From Tragulus kanchil (lineage: Eukaryota > Chordata > Mammalia > Artiodactyla > Tragulidae), in the NCBI GenBank assembly GCA_022376925.1, contig JAIOJX010000005.1, forward strand, positions 13,110,501 to 13,174,500: a stretch of DNA of 64,000 nt, read 5' to 3'. A model generated the notes under the pieces. That model was not told the origin of the DNA. It saw only the letters and a program-made list of their open reading frames with translations, and did no database searches. Position 1 is the first letter of the stretch, and every line of letters begins with the position of its first letter. Shown in pieces: positions 1-11,449 of this stretch. Made by a program: the position numbers and the translations under genes.

Positions 1-1309
1 GGGCGCACCGTTCTGGCAGTGGTACCTGTGTCTGAGAGGCCGGCCCATGCGGATTTCCTGTGGAACAGGACTCTGGGGTTCTGGGGCTCACCAGCGACAC
101 AGGCCTCGGGAGACAGGTGCAGCTGTGGCTCAAGGTATTTTGTTAACAACAGGCCTGGGACTGCATGAAAGAAGGTACAGCTAAAAAGTCTGTGCACTCT
201 AGACTTTGTTAACAAGCAGGCCTGGGACTGCATGAAAGAAGGTACAGCTGGAAGATGTCCCAGAAATGGAAGTTACAAGTTTTTGTTTGCTGTTGCACTG
301 TGTTTTAAACAAGCTGTGTTGGATTCTCCTTCTCTCTGGCCCGGGTGGCCTCAGTGTTGCCCGCGCCTGTTAGTGATCTGCAGTTGTACACATATGTGGA
401 AGAAACTGAAAAGAGGTACGGATGCAAGGCAACCCACTCAGTGTTCTTGCCTGGGAAGTCCTGTGGACAGAGGAGCCTGTCCATGGGGTTTCAGAAGAGT
501 CAGTGACTTATCCACTAAAACAACTATCACAACAAATGCACCGAAGGGACCTGCCCGGAGGCTGCCGACACAGTCTGGTTCAACTCTGATCATTTAGGGT
601 AAAGATAGGGGGTTGACTTACCGAGCGCAGCCTGTTGCCTCTGAGGCATGCCTACGAGCCAGAGCAGTCAGGTGAAGGAGGGATCACCCCTCCCAGTCTT
701 CTCAGATATTTTTCTTTGCAGAAAGAATTTCTCTTGACGGCAACTACTAGAGTACGAGCTGGGTGGGGCAGCATCAGGGATTCCTGGGAGGGCACAGTGG
801 TGTAGGCCTCACGTAGCTGTGCCAGCCGAAATCAACATCTGTCAGGTCTGCACCGTCTTCAGGAGCCACGTCTGTGAAGGTCCTGGAGGTGACAGTGATC
901 GCTAGGGTGACTAGGAACCTTGGAGACAAAGACGCTGGCATCTGTGGGAGTGTTCTCCCTTTTGGGTCTGTGGGAATGAGTCCTAGCCGAGGGCAATCCT
1001 TGCACCAGGTTGGCACCCGGAGCGGCAAGGGAGTCAGGCTGCTGAGACTGAGGCGCCCGGAGAACTGGCGTAGCACCTGGGGCCCGGTGCCAGACGCACC
1101 GTTCTGGCAGTGGTACCTGTGTCTGAGAGGCCGCCGGCCCATGCGGATTTCCTGTGGAACAGGACTCTGGGGTTCTGGGGCTCACCAGCGACACAGGCCT
1201 CGGGAGACAGGTGCAGCTGTGGCTCAAGGTATTTTTGTTAACAACAGGCCTGGGACTGCATGAAAGAAGGTACAGCTGGGGAAGAGAGAGGTCTGTGCAC
1301 TCTAGACTT
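1..1309. repeat. Duplication A (left copy cut by window start)
   Basis: Bases 4-206 recur at 1095-1309, offset 1091 rising to 1094. The left copy has lost 3 bp (GCC unit near 41), one T of a T run and about 9 bp before the join. Bases 207-251 are a further partial copy of 1237-1280 and act as filler at the junction. This is the pattern of a tandem duplication whose first copy begins before the window; 252-1094 would be the unseen part of the unit. Confidence 0.85.
252..1094. other. No gene recognised; GC-rich tract
   Basis: Single copy within the window but probably the second copy of duplication A. The overlapping open frames on both strands (up to about 184 codons) are mutually exclusive, have no recognisable domain and no splice context. 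I see no repeat family here. Confidence 0.5.
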
Positions 1310-1565
1310 AGAGGCCGAGAAGGGGAGTGGCCTTCAGGGAAGGAGAAGGCGTGGCCAGCCAAGTCGGAGGACAACCTACCCAGGACATGGGAGGAGCTCA
1401 GCGTGGCAATCAATGCTCAAGAAAGAAGTGATCCACCGTCCAACGCTGCCAAGAAGCACAGCCTTGCTCTTGCAACATGGAGGTCTCCATGTAATAAAGC
1501 ATTTGGCTTGCCTTTGCCCTGGGTTCCTTAGGCAGCTGAGAGGAGGGTCTTTGTTATTCATGGTG
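1310..1565 (+). other. Unclassified tract with AATAAA signal
   Basis: An AATAAAG signal at about 1493 is followed by a T/C-rich stretch, resembling the R/U5 part of an old LTR, but no matching LTR start is visible. No coding feature is supported. Confidence 0.25.
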
Positions 1566-1712
1566 GTTGTTGCTCAGTCGTGTCTGACCCCTTGAGACCC
1601 CATGGACTGCAGCACGCCAGGCTTCCCTGTCCTTTATCCTCTGCCAGAGCTTGCTCAAACGCATGTCCACTCAGTCGTGATGCCATCCAATTACTCACAC
1701 GTGCCTTGATCA
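1566..1712 (-). mobile_element. BovB-derived 3' fragment
   Basis: Plus-strand words such as GCTCAGTCGTGTCTGAC, CCCATGGACTGCAGCACGCC and TTGCTCAAACGCATGTCCA are the reverse complement of the ruminant BovB 3' region. The fragment is truncated at both ends and diverged. BovB is a non-LTR retrotransposon of ruminants, so it supports the host assignment. Confidence 0.8.
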
Positions 1713-2481
1713 TTCATGCTGAAGAAGTAACTCCTATATAGCTTATGCGAATGAGATGACTCAGAATGGGGCTGCCCATGCCAGAAACAGGAAGCCTGTG
1801 ATGAGAGAGTTGAAACTTTGAGCCCTGTGATATCAGCCTAATTTTCCAACCTTGGGGCGTGATGAGGGGCTAGAGGTTGCATTTAGTTATGAGGCCAATG
1901 ATTCCATCAGTTATGCTATTCCTGAAGCTGGCTGGAGCTTTCTGGCTGGTGGACACACAGGAGGTGACATGCTCTGATTCCATGGAGAGGGGGCCCACGA
2001 GCTCTGTGTTCAGGACTCTCCCAGACCTCACTCGATGTGTTCCTTCATTTGGCTTGTTCTGATGTGTATCTTTCACATAAAACTATCATCATGATCATAA
2101 GCATAGTCCTTTCCAGAGTTCTAGGAGTCCTTCTAGTGAATGATCACACCTGAGGGTTTGTGGGAACCCGCAGCTGTGTACCTGACTGGTCAGAAGTGCA
2201 GGTGGCCCGGGGACCCCTGAACGTGCAACAGTCTTTTGGAGGACTGAGCCCTTAACCTGTGGGGTCTGCACTAACTCCAGGTGGTTATAGAGTCAGAATA
2301 GCATGGCAGTATGACAGACCCCCACCCGGAGCACGGCTGAGTGGGAATTTGGGGTGTGCTGGGGTGGAAGCTTGAGAATAGAGGGTTTAGAAGAAAACAT
2401 CAAGAAGTAAGTGAAGACACAAGTATAGAAAACTTTGGGGCATTTTTTAGGGAAGAGGAACAGAAAATGGAATGCTCAAAT
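1713..2481. other. No gene or repeat family recognised
   Basis: Ordinary-looking mixed sequence; short opposed frames of 61 and 68 codons only. It recurs at 2826-3556 through duplication B. Confidence 0.4.
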
Positions 2482-2687
2482 TGCTCCTGGGTGGCTCAAT
2501 GGTAAAGAATCTGCCTGCAATGCAGGGGACATGGGTTCTATCCTGGGGCTGGGAAGATACCCTGGAGGGGAAAATGGCAACCCACTCCAGTATTCTTGCC
2601 TGGAGAATCCCACGGACAGAGAAGCCTGGCAGGCAACAGTGCATGGAGTCACAAATGAGTTGGACACAACTTAGTGACTAAACCACA
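2482..2687 (+). mobile_element. Bov-tA-type SINE
   Basis: Shows the ruminant tRNA-Glu head (GGTGGCTCAATGGTAAAGAA, then TGCAATGCAGG) and the BovB-type tail (CAACCCACTCCAGTATTC, GAGTTGGACACAACTTAG). The tail is recognised by the BovB reverse transcriptase in this family. Its frames give LQYSCLENP-like peptides that recur genome-wide and are not protein. Confidence 0.9.
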
Positions 2688-3556
2688 AACTTCTCTAAAA
2701 TATTGATTATTTGGCTTATAAGGATAAAACCCTAGACAAGAATCCATAAGAGTTGCTAGGAAAGAACAGGTGTGTACAGCATGGTCATCCCGATGGGAAC
2801 CCTGGAGTAAAAGCTGATATCAGCCATGAGATGACTCAGAATGGGGCTGCCCATGCCAGAAACAGGAAGCCTGTGATGAGAGAGTTGAAACTTTGAGCCC
2901 TGTGATATCAGCCTAATTTTCCAACCTTGGGGCGTGATGAGGGGCTAGAGGTTGCATTTAGTTATGAGGCCAATGATTCCATCAGTTATGCTATTCCTGA
3001 AGCTGGCTGGAGCTTTCTGGCTGGTGGACACACAGGAGGTGACATGCTCTGATTCCATGGAGAGGGGGCCCACGAGCTCTGTGTTCAGGACTCTCCCAGA
3101 CCTCACTCGATGTGTTCCTTCATTTGGCTTGTTCTGATGTGTATCTTTCACATAAAACTATCATCATGATCATAAGCATAGTCCTTTCCAGAGTTCTAGG
3201 AGTCCTTCTAGTGAATGATCACACCTGAGGGTTTGTGGGAACCCGCAGCTGTGTACCTGACTGGTCAGAAGTGCAGGTGGCCCGGGGACCCCTGAACGTG
3301 CAACAGTCTTTTGGAGGACTGAGCCCTTAACCTGTGGGGTCTGCACTAACTCCAGGTGGTTATAGAGTCAGAATAGCATGGCAGTATGACAGACCCCCAC
3401 CCGGAGCACGGCTGAGTGGGAATTTGGGGTGTGCTGGGGTGGAAGCTTGAGAATAGAGGGTTTAGAAGAAAACATCAAGAAGTAAGTGAAGACACAAGTA
3501 TAGAAAACTTTGGGGCATTTTTTAGGGAAGAGGAACAGAAAATGGAATGCTCAAAT

Positions 3557-3762
3557 TGCTCCTGGGTGGCTCAATGGTAAAGAATCTGCCTGCAATGCAG
3601 GGGACATGGGTTCTATCCTGGGGCTGGGAAGATACCCTGGAGGGGAAAATGGCAACCCACTCCAGTATTCTTGCCTGGAGAATCCCACGGACAGAGAAGC
3701 CTGGCAGGCAACAGTGCATGGAGTCACAAATGAGTTGGACACAACTTAGTGACTAAACCACA
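3557..3762 (+). mobile_element. Bov-tA-type SINE, second copy
   Basis: Same insertion as 2482-2687, repeated by duplication B. Confidence 0.9.
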
Positions 3763-3910
3763 AACTTCTCTAAAATATTGATTATTTGGCTTATAAGGGG
3801 ATAAAACCCTAGACAAGAATCCATAAGAGTTGCTAGGAAAGAACAGGTGTGTACAGCATGGTCATGATGAACAAGTCCCACAGAAAGATGGTAACCCTGG
3901 AGTAAAGGCA

Positions 3911-4584
3911 GAGAAGTGATACAGGAATAGCTACAAGACTTGGGGTATTTGACTGGCACAGCTCCTCACCTGAGAACACAAAACAGAGGCAACAGGGTAG
4001 GAGGAGGAGTGGGAAGACACTGATCAAAGTAGGGGGCGAGAGGATGGGAGGAGGAGGTCAGGATGGCTGAAGAGCTGGGCCACCACTGTGGCTCTGGGGG
4101 ATTCCGAGCAAACAGAAAAGCAGCAGCAAAATGATTAATTTCCCAATCGATCATCTGGGCTTCTCAGCTTTAGCTCGCTGTGGGACGACCAAAAGCAGGC
4201 AATTCATGCTAAGTGGACCATGAGTTTATGTCTTTCACTTAAAGGTCCCCTCATAGTTCTTGGGGTAGATGTAAATGTTGCTGAGTGAGTGAAGCTTTAC
4301 GTGACGACCTATTTGTCCAATGTGAACTCCCAGTTTCCCGCCAACCATACCCTCAAATCGTCTATGGGAACTGAACTATCAGGACGAGTTCCATTGCGTG
4401 GAGAATGCTAGCAAGTCAAACTGGATAGTCACCTGGTGGGGACTTTTGAAGAGCAATTCCTGAGCACCGATGCCTCCTCAAGTCCTTGCCAACCTAAGAA
4501 TCTCTGGTTCCATGATCGCCAGAGAGGCCCAGAGAATTAATAATGAGTCAACAATTAGGATGCCAATGACTAACACACCCTGTC
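3911..4584. other. Single-copy tract, nothing recognised
   Basis: Includes a purine-rich stretch (about 3990-4075) whose complement gives proline- and serine-rich frames. No gene or repeat family is supported. Confidence 0.4.
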
Positions 4585-4745
4585 TGCCTACTATGTGCCA
4601 GGTGCTAGGGTCAACCATCAGTAGGCATGCTTTCATTTAATAGTACCTGAAGGTAGGTGCCATGATTATTTTACAGATTAGGAAACTGAGGTTTAGAAAG
4701 CATATGTGACTTGCTGAGAGTTGTCCTACTATTGGTGGTAAAGCC
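4585..4745 (-). mobile_element. MIR SINE
   Basis: Reads as reverse-complement MIR: CTATGTGCCAGGTGCTAGGG, then TTTTACAGATTAGGAAACTG, then a region matching CTTGCCCAAGGTC. Diverged and without a visible target-site duplication, as expected for this mammal-wide family. Confidence 0.7.
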
Positions 4746-5339
4746 CCAACAGGAAGTGGCCTTGAACAGGAGGCCAGTGGTTCCCAGGTTTGACTGCACA
4801 TTGGGATCGCCTAGGGAGCTTTGAAAACACCCTGAATTCCCTGGTTACAACCAAGACTGCTGAAACTAGGGCCCGTGATGAGAGCCAGGGAGCAGTGTTG
4901 TTTAAAGATCCTCAGTTGTTTCTAGAGTGTGGCAAAATTTGAGAATGACTTAGTAGGCTAGACAAACATCCCTAAGAGGAGTAGGCTATACTGAGTCTCA
5001 GAAGTATTAATAGGTCAAAGTGGCCACGTGATGGGCCAGGGTGCACAGGGGAGAAAGCTCTCCCTCTCGTGCCCCTCGGACACAGAGCAGAGCATCCCAG
5101 GTGGGAGGCATCCAGAGCTGAGAGGAGGGCGTCCCTGAGACTGAGGTGGCAGGTTTCCCTTTTATCTCTCTCCCCACAGACTCAGAGGATGGCAAGCTGA
5201 AGTATTACAAAAGACAGGATGAAACAGGTATCAAATATGTGATTATTGTTAGTTTGGTCATTCCATAATTTAGATCAGCCGGAACAGTTGTGTTCATTTT
5301 AATAAGCTAATGAGTACTGCAGGAGAGCCTCCCGCCGCG
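4746..5339. other. Single-copy tract with a TAAT-rich block
   Basis: No gene is supported. About 5225-5339 is free of recognisable repeats and rich in homeodomain-type TAAT cores (AATAAGCTAATGAG); it runs into the similar block at 5341-5390. Confidence 0.35.
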
Positions 5340-6207
5340 ATTCATGGCGATGGATTACATTAAATGTTAATTGCCAAGGCCAGAAAGTTAAAAAAAAAAA
5401 AATCTCCACTTTCCCTGTAATCTCCCCTTCAGGGAAATTCCTCAGCCTTGAGCTGGATATTTAGCCTGAAAATGCAGCCCTGTCGTTTGCAGAGAGTCTG
5501 TCAGGACAGACCATAAATGACTCTCCCCTCCCAGCAGCGCGCACGGGGAGGAGTTTGAAGGATGGAGCCTGTCTGGATGTTGTGGGGCAGCAAGGCCGGG
5601 CCGTCTATCACAGCTAACAAAAGGAAGCAGACGGCTGCAGGGGTGTGCAGCCATGAGGCAGCTGGCACCATCTGTGGTATTTCAGGGCGCTGAGTACAGG
5701 CCAGCTTCGGAGCGAGGGTAAGAGGTTATATGCTAGATGATTGAGGGCGTAAAAAGAAGGGATTGTTTGCAGAAAGCATATGATAGCCACTCTCAGGGGC
5801 GAGGCAGGGCCTGCAGGGTGAGCCTGTCTGTCACGGAGCAGCCTGGCTGGTCTCTCCCCAGCTTCACGTGCTGTTTGCCTTCTACCATAGTGGGAGAATT
5901 GTCATCTTCCATGTTTCTAGAACCTTCTTTGGCAGGGTTAAGAATGGCAATGGGGGTGAGGGGCAGGCACGGGGTATATGGCATATCTACGTGATAGGGC
6001 AGACCTACCTTTTAGGTAGGACTCGCAAAGAGCCGGACGTGACTAAACAACCACCGCCATCACCTTTTAGGGTAAAAGATGGGGGTGTTACCTGTTAGCA
6101 TCTGTGCTTGTTTCCTGGTGCTGTGTAAGAAATGACCACACATTTAGCAGCTTAAAGCAATACCCATTCATTAACTCACAGTTCCACTGGTCAGAACTTT
6201 GGGCCAA

Positions 6208-6350
6208 GGGGGCTTCCCTGGTGGTCCAGTGGCTAGGACTCTGCTCCCAATGCAGGGGGCTTGGGTTTGATCCCTGGTCTGGCAACTGGATCCCACATAC
6301 CACAACTAAGACCTGATGCATACAAATAAATAAATATTTTATATATATAT
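6208..6350 (+). mobile_element. tRNA-Glu-derived SINE
   Basis: Begins GGGCTTCCCTGGTGGTCCAG, has the B-box-like GGGTTTGATCCCTGG and ends in an AAATAAATAAATA tail. It lies inside the MaLR-like repeat. Confidence 0.8.
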
Positions 6351-7328
6351 ACCAAAAAATTAAAAAGTAGTTTGGGTCTAGCAGACATGGGTTCTCTGTT
6401 CAGGTTTCACAAGACTAAAATCAAGGTGTTGGCTAGGCTATGATCTCATTAAAGTAAGTCTTAAAAGACATTCATGGCGATGGATTACATTAAATGTTAA
6501 TTGCCAAGGCCAGAAATTTAAAAAAAAAAATCTCCACTTTCCTGTAATCTCCTTCAGGGAAATTCCTCAGCCTTGAGCTGGATATTTAGCCTGAAAATGC
6601 AGCCCTGTCGTTTGCAGAGAGTCTGTCAGGACAGACCATAAATGACTCTCCCTCCCAGCAGCGCGCGGGAGGAGTTTGAAGGATGGAGCCTGTCTGGATG
6701 TTGTGGGGCAGCAAGGCCGGGCCGTCTATCACAGCTAACAAAAGGAAGCAGACGGCTGCAGGGGTGTGCAGCCATGAGGCAGCTGGCACCATCTGTGGTA
6801 TTTCAGGGCGCTGAGTACAGGCCAGCTTCGGAGCGAGGGTAAGAGGTTATATGCTAGATGATTGAGGGCGTAAAAAGAAGGGATTGTTTGCAGAAAGCAT
6901 ATGATAGCCACTCTCAGGGGCGAGGCAGGGCCTGCAGGGTGAGCCTGTCTGTCACGGAGCAGCCTGGCTGGTCTCTCCCCAGCTTCACGTGCTGTTTGCC
7001 TTCTACCATAGTGGGAGAATTGTCATCTTCCATGTTTCTAGAACCTTCTTTGGCAGGGTTAAGAATGGCAATGGGGGTGAGGGGCAGGCACGGGGTATAT
7101 GGCATATCTACGTGATAGGGCAGACCTACCTTTTAGGGTAGGACTCGCAAAGAGCCGGACGTGACTAAACAACCACCGCCATCACCTTTTAGGGTAAAAG
7201 ATGGGGGTGTTACCTGTTAGCATCTGTGCTTGTTTCCTGGTGCTGTGTAAGAAATGACCACACATTTAGCAGCTTAAAGCAATACCCATTCATTAACTCA
7301 CAGTTCCACTGGTCAGAACTTTGGGCCA

Positions 7329-7473
7329 AGGGGGCTTCCCTGGTGGTCCAGTGGCTAGGACTCTGCTCCCAATGCAGGGGGCTTGGGTTTGATCCCTGGT
7401 CTGGCAACTGGATCCCACATACCACAACTAAGACCTGATGCATACAAATAAATAAATATTTTATATATATATA
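7329..7473 (+). mobile_element. tRNA-Glu-derived SINE, second copy
   Basis: Repeat of the insertion at 6208-6350 through duplication C. Confidence 0.8.
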
Positions 7474-7717
7474 CCAAAAAATTAAAAAGTAGTTTGGGTC
7501 TAGCAGACATGGGTTCTCTGTTCAGGTTTCACAAGACTAAAATCAAGGTGTTGGCTAGGCTATGATCTCATTAGGAGGCTTGACTAAGGAAGAATCTGCT
7601 TCCAAAGCTCATTCAGGTTGTCACAGAATTCAGTCCAGTTCCTTGTAGTTGCAGGACTGAAATTCTGTTTCCTTGCTAGCTCTCAGCCAGTGACCAAATG
7701 CATTCTTTGTCTTGGGC

Positions 7718-7923
7718 TTGTGCTTAGTCACTTAGTTGTGTCTGACTCTTTGTAACCCCATGGACTATAGACTGCCAGGCTCCTCTGCCTATGAGATTAT
7801 CCCAGCAGGAATACTGGAGTGAATTTCCATTTCTGCCTTGGGGATCTTCCCGACTCAGGGATCAAACCCATGTCTTCCTCATTGGTGGGTGAATTCTTTA
7901 CCAAGGAGCCACTTGACAAGCCC
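7718..7923 (-). mobile_element. Bov-tA-type SINE
   Basis: Reverse-complement ruminant SINE (GTGTCTGACTCTTTGTAACC, GGATCTTCCCGACTCAGGGA). TTGTCTTG lies on both sides (7708-7715 and 7923-7930), a probable target-site duplication. It splits the surrounding MaLR-like repeat. Confidence 0.85.
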
Positions 7924-8122
7924 TTGTCTTGTATCTCCTTCGTTTCCAAAGCCAGACATGGAGAACATCCTTCAGGATGCATATCTCTTTTGCCAGGAAT
8001 AGTTCCATTACAGAGAGGGCATCACCAGATTAGGTCAGGCCCACTGAAGATAATCTTCTTTTCCGAGGAGAGGATCGACTGACTTGGGATCTAATTACAT
8101 CTTCAAAATCCCTTCACAGAAG

Positions 8123-8325
8123 ACTTCCCTGGTGGTCCAGTGGCTGAGGCATCAAGCTCCCAAAGCAGGGGGGCCCAGGTTCGATCTCAGTTCAGGGAAT
8201 TAGATCCCATATGCAGCAACTAAGAGTTCACATGCTGCAAGTAAAAGATCCTACATGCCTCAGTGAAGACCGAAGATCCTGCATTTGGCACAACCAAATT
8301 AATAAATAAATATATTTTTAAAAAA
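8123..8325 (+). mobile_element. tRNA-Glu-derived SINE with perfect TSD
   Basis: Begins ACTTCCCTGGTGGTCCAGTG and ends in AATAAATAAATATATTTTT plus an A run. The 13-base CCCTTCACAGAAG flanks it on both sides (8110-8122 and 8326-8338), so this is a complete retrotransposition event into the MaLR-like repeat. Confidence 0.88.
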
Positions 8326-8777
8326 CCCTTCACAGAAGCACTTAGATCAGTGGTTGATCAAATAACTGGGAGAAGGCGTGTGTGCTCTAGGCCACACTAA
8401 GCAGTCTTGGAACGCAGCTTACAGCAGGGTCATAGGCTAAGTTCTGAAAGCATGCTGGTGAGCATGAGCAGTGTATAGAGACGGCCAGGAGTTAGGCCGT
8501 TTCTGAGCACATCTGCACCCCTAAGACTTCCTTCTCTGTGACCCTTGGACACTACAATGCTTGGTCTCTGAGGGTGGTCTTGGAACTGGCAATGATCTTC
8601 GAATAGTGTATATTTGTTCTGTGCACGGCTATGGAAATGTTAACGTTGACTCTTTAAGGAAACCTAAGGCTTAACTCTCCAAGCAATTTTCTGTGGGACA
8701 GTGAGGGAGAAGAACTGTTGCTGTTGGAGGAAGAGAAATAGAGGAACATTTCTGTGAAAATGGTCTCTTTACATGTC

Positions 8778-8990
8778 CCACTTAGAAACTGTCACCAAGT
8801 CCTGTGTGACTCTTTGTCACCCCATGAAATGCAGCCTGCCAAGCTCCTCTGTCCATAGGGATTCTCCAGGAAAGAGAACTGGAGAGGGTTGCCATGTCCT
8901 CTTCCAGGGGCTCTTCCTGATCCGAGGGTCAAACCCGCATGTTCTGCACTGGCAGGTGGATTCTCTACCACTAGCGCCACCGCACGGAGG
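8778..8990 (-). mobile_element. Bov-tA-type SINE
   Basis: Reverse-complement SINE: TGTGTGACTCTTTGTCACCC at the tail side, GGTGGATTCTCTACCACTAG at the tRNA-head side. Confidence 0.85.
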
Positions 8991-9861
8991 ACCTGATAAA
9001 ACACATTGCTGGGTCCCACCCCCATGTGTCCTGATTATTCAGTCAGCCTGGGTGGGGCCTGAGGATTTGCATTTCTAACAAGGTCTAGGGGCTGCGAATG
9101 CGACTAGAACCTCTGAAACCACTGCTCAGCAGCAAGCTCTCCTTCACCTCTGGAGGTGGTGCTTGCAAAGGGTTAATAGAACATCGCATGGCTGGTGATT
9201 TTACAATGGGCATTGATGGATGTGACCTTGGAGGCAACTCACTAGAGTGAAGAATGGCTGCCCAGAGGAAAAGGCTTGACGTTTTCTGACAACATGGGGA
9301 ACAGTGAGGATTTTAGGAAGGTTGTGATCAAGAAGGAAGCCATTTGCCTGCCTGTGACCTCCCTATATCCCCCTGCTGGTGACAGAGCAGAAGATAAAGC
9401 CCCTCGCAAAAAAAAAAAGAAGCACTTAGATCAGTGGTTGATCAAATAACTGGGAGAAGGCGTGTGTGCTCTAGGCCACACTAAGCAGTCTTGGAACGCA
9501 GCTTACAGCAGGGTCATAGGCTAAGTTCTGAAAGCATGCTGGTGAGCATGAGCAGTGTATAGAGACGGCCAGGAGTTAGGCCGTTTCTGAGCACATCTGC
9601 ACCCCTAAGACTTCCTTCTCTGTGACCCTTGGACACTACAATGCTTGGTCTCTGAGGGTGGTCTTGGAACTGGCAATGATCTTCGAATAGTGTATATTTG
9701 TTCTGTGCACGGCTATGGAAATGTTAACGTTGACTCTTTAAGGAAACCTAAGGCTTAACTCTCCAAGCAATTTTCTGTGGGACAGTGAGGGAGAAGAACT
9801 GTTGCTGTTGGAGGAAGAGAAATAGAGGAACATTTCTGTGAAAATGGTCTCTTTACATGTC

Positions 9862-10074
9862 CCACTTAGAAACTGTCACCAAGTCCTGTGTGACTCTTTG
9901 TCACCCCATGAAATGCAGCCTGCCAAGCTCCTCTGTCCATAGGGATTCTCCAGGAAAGAGAACTGGAGAGGGTTGCCATGTCCTCTTCCAGGGGCTCTTC
10001 CTGATCCGAGGGTCAAACCCGCATGTTCTGCACTGGCAGGTGGATTCTCTACCACTAGCGCCACCGCACGGAGG
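9862..10074 (-). mobile_element. Bov-tA-type SINE, second copy
   Basis: Same insertion as 8778-8990, repeated by duplication D. Confidence 0.85.
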
Positions 10075-10484
10075 ACCTGATAAAACACATTGCTGGGTCC
10101 CACCCCTATGTGTCCTGATTATTCAGTCAGCCTGGGTGGGGCCTGAGGATTTGCATTTCTAACAAGGTCTAGGGGCTGCGAATGCGACTAGAACCTCTGA
10201 AACCACTGCTCAGCAGCAAGCTCTCCTTCACCTCTGGAGGTGGTGCTTGCAAAGGGTTAATAGAACATCGCATGGCTGGTGATTTTACAATGGGCATTGA
10301 TGGATGTGACCTTGGAGGCAACTCACTAGAGTGAAGAATGGCTGCCCAGAGGAAAAGGCTTGACGTTTTCTGACAACATGGGGAACAGTGAGGATTTTAG
10401 GAAGGTTGTGATCAAGAAGGAAGCCATTTGCCTGCCTGTGACCTCCCTATATCCCCCTGCTGGTGACAGAGCAGAAGATAAAGC

Positions 10485-11429
10485 ACTCAGCATTCCGGGG
10501 GGTGACTGCGAAGTGATGAATACCCCCAGCGCCTTGTGCGGAAAGGTGGGCACGCAAGATGCAATTAAGATGATAAAGAGCCCCCAGAAGCCGTGCAGAG
10601 CAGCGAGCAGGGACGCTAAGGTGACGAGAAGGAGAGCTACTGCCTGTCTCGGCTCTGCGGAGCCTGCTGCCGAGAGACGGAGATGGGGTTCATGATTCTG
10701 CCAGGCTCATTGCGAGAGAGAAGAAAGGTAATTGGAACGGTTATTTTCAAGACACAGGGGTTTCTTTCTCTCCCTCCCTGGGAAGATGGAAGCTCCGGCA
10801 GCCACCGCTAAGAGTGTTGATGAGAATTGCAATGGGTATTGAGTGGAAAAAGAGATGGTGATTTGGTTTAAATGCAGACTGTGTCTGCCTTGGCAAGTAA
10901 TTGATAGAGGGAAGTAAGTGACCCAAAAGAGGCACCCGGCGTGATTCATAATTCTTGTGTGAAATCCTAACGCAGCACAGGTTACATACACGGGGCCAGC
11001 CCTGCCATGCAGCAGAAAATCACTTCTGGCACTGCTCTGCCTCCCCCTTCTGCATGCCTGCGCTTCTGCACAGCCCCACCTCGCTTGAGGGCCAGGTAGA
11101 GGCTCCTAGGCCCCATAAACATTCTCCTTCCTTCAGCAAACAGCGGAACAATGAATTAACTAGATTCATACCAGACAACCAAATGGTGATTTAAAGCATC
11201 TATTTTAGGTCATGGGATCAGCTCTAATAGATAGCCCTGTAATGGTGGAAGGGAAGCAGCGATGGGCAGAAGGTGGGGCCAGGCATGTATATGCCCCCAC
11301 AGTCCTTCTACGAGGATGTGTCGTAGGCGCCCTGCCTGCAGGGCTACATCTGAGCTAGTCTGGCCCAGTCCCTCACCCTGACCTGCTGTTCTCTTGGCTT
11401 CTCCATTGCAATCTACTGGTAGATCCCTT
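10485..11429. other. Repeat-poor single-copy tract
   Basis: No repeat family is recognisable. Part of it (about 10780-10960) has the even base use and long non-repetitive character often seen in conserved non-coding DNA. The 111-codon frame ending near 10695 begins in the duplicated part, so it is probably chance. Confidence 0.35.
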
Positions 11430-11449
11430 TAAGGATTTAAATACCCCCT

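Larger units (their letters stand above)
1751..3910. repeat. Duplication B, period 1075
   Basis: Copy 1 is about 1751-2811 and copy 2 about 2826-3910. The interior looks identical. Near the end of copy 1 there is a 2 bp loss (about 2723) and about 20 bp missing near 2793. Bases 2812-2825 are filler. The unit contains one complete SINE. Confidence 0.95.
5340..7572. repeat. Duplication C, period about 1121
   Basis: Copy 1 is about 5340-6452 and copy 2 about 6470-7572. Bases 6453-6469 are filler. The first 200 bases of copy 2 carry several losses against copy 1: a shorter A run, CCC to CC, CCCC to CC and ACGG shortened in the GCGCGC block near 6665. The rest is nearly identical. Confidence 0.95.
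6095..8400 (-). mobile_element. Old MaLR-like repeat, split by three SINEs
   Basis: Pieces at about 6095-6207, 6351-6452 (repeated at 7216-7328 and 7474-7717), 7924-8121 and 8326-8400 read in order as one ancient repeat: the TTAGCATCTGTGCTTGTTTC start, the CAAGGTGTTGGCTAGGCT middle, and a CTTCAAAATCCCTTCACAG end. MaLR/MLT family is my best reading, but I cannot name the subfamily. Orientation is inferred. Confidence 0.45.
8334..10484. repeat. Duplication D, period 1084
   Basis: Copy 1 is 8334-9400 and copy 2 is 9418-10484. Filler 9401-9417 is CCCTCGC plus an A run. The interior differs by about one transition (a C/T site near 9021 and 10105). The left end coincides with the right target-site duplication of the SINE at 8123-8325. 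Confidence 0.96.
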
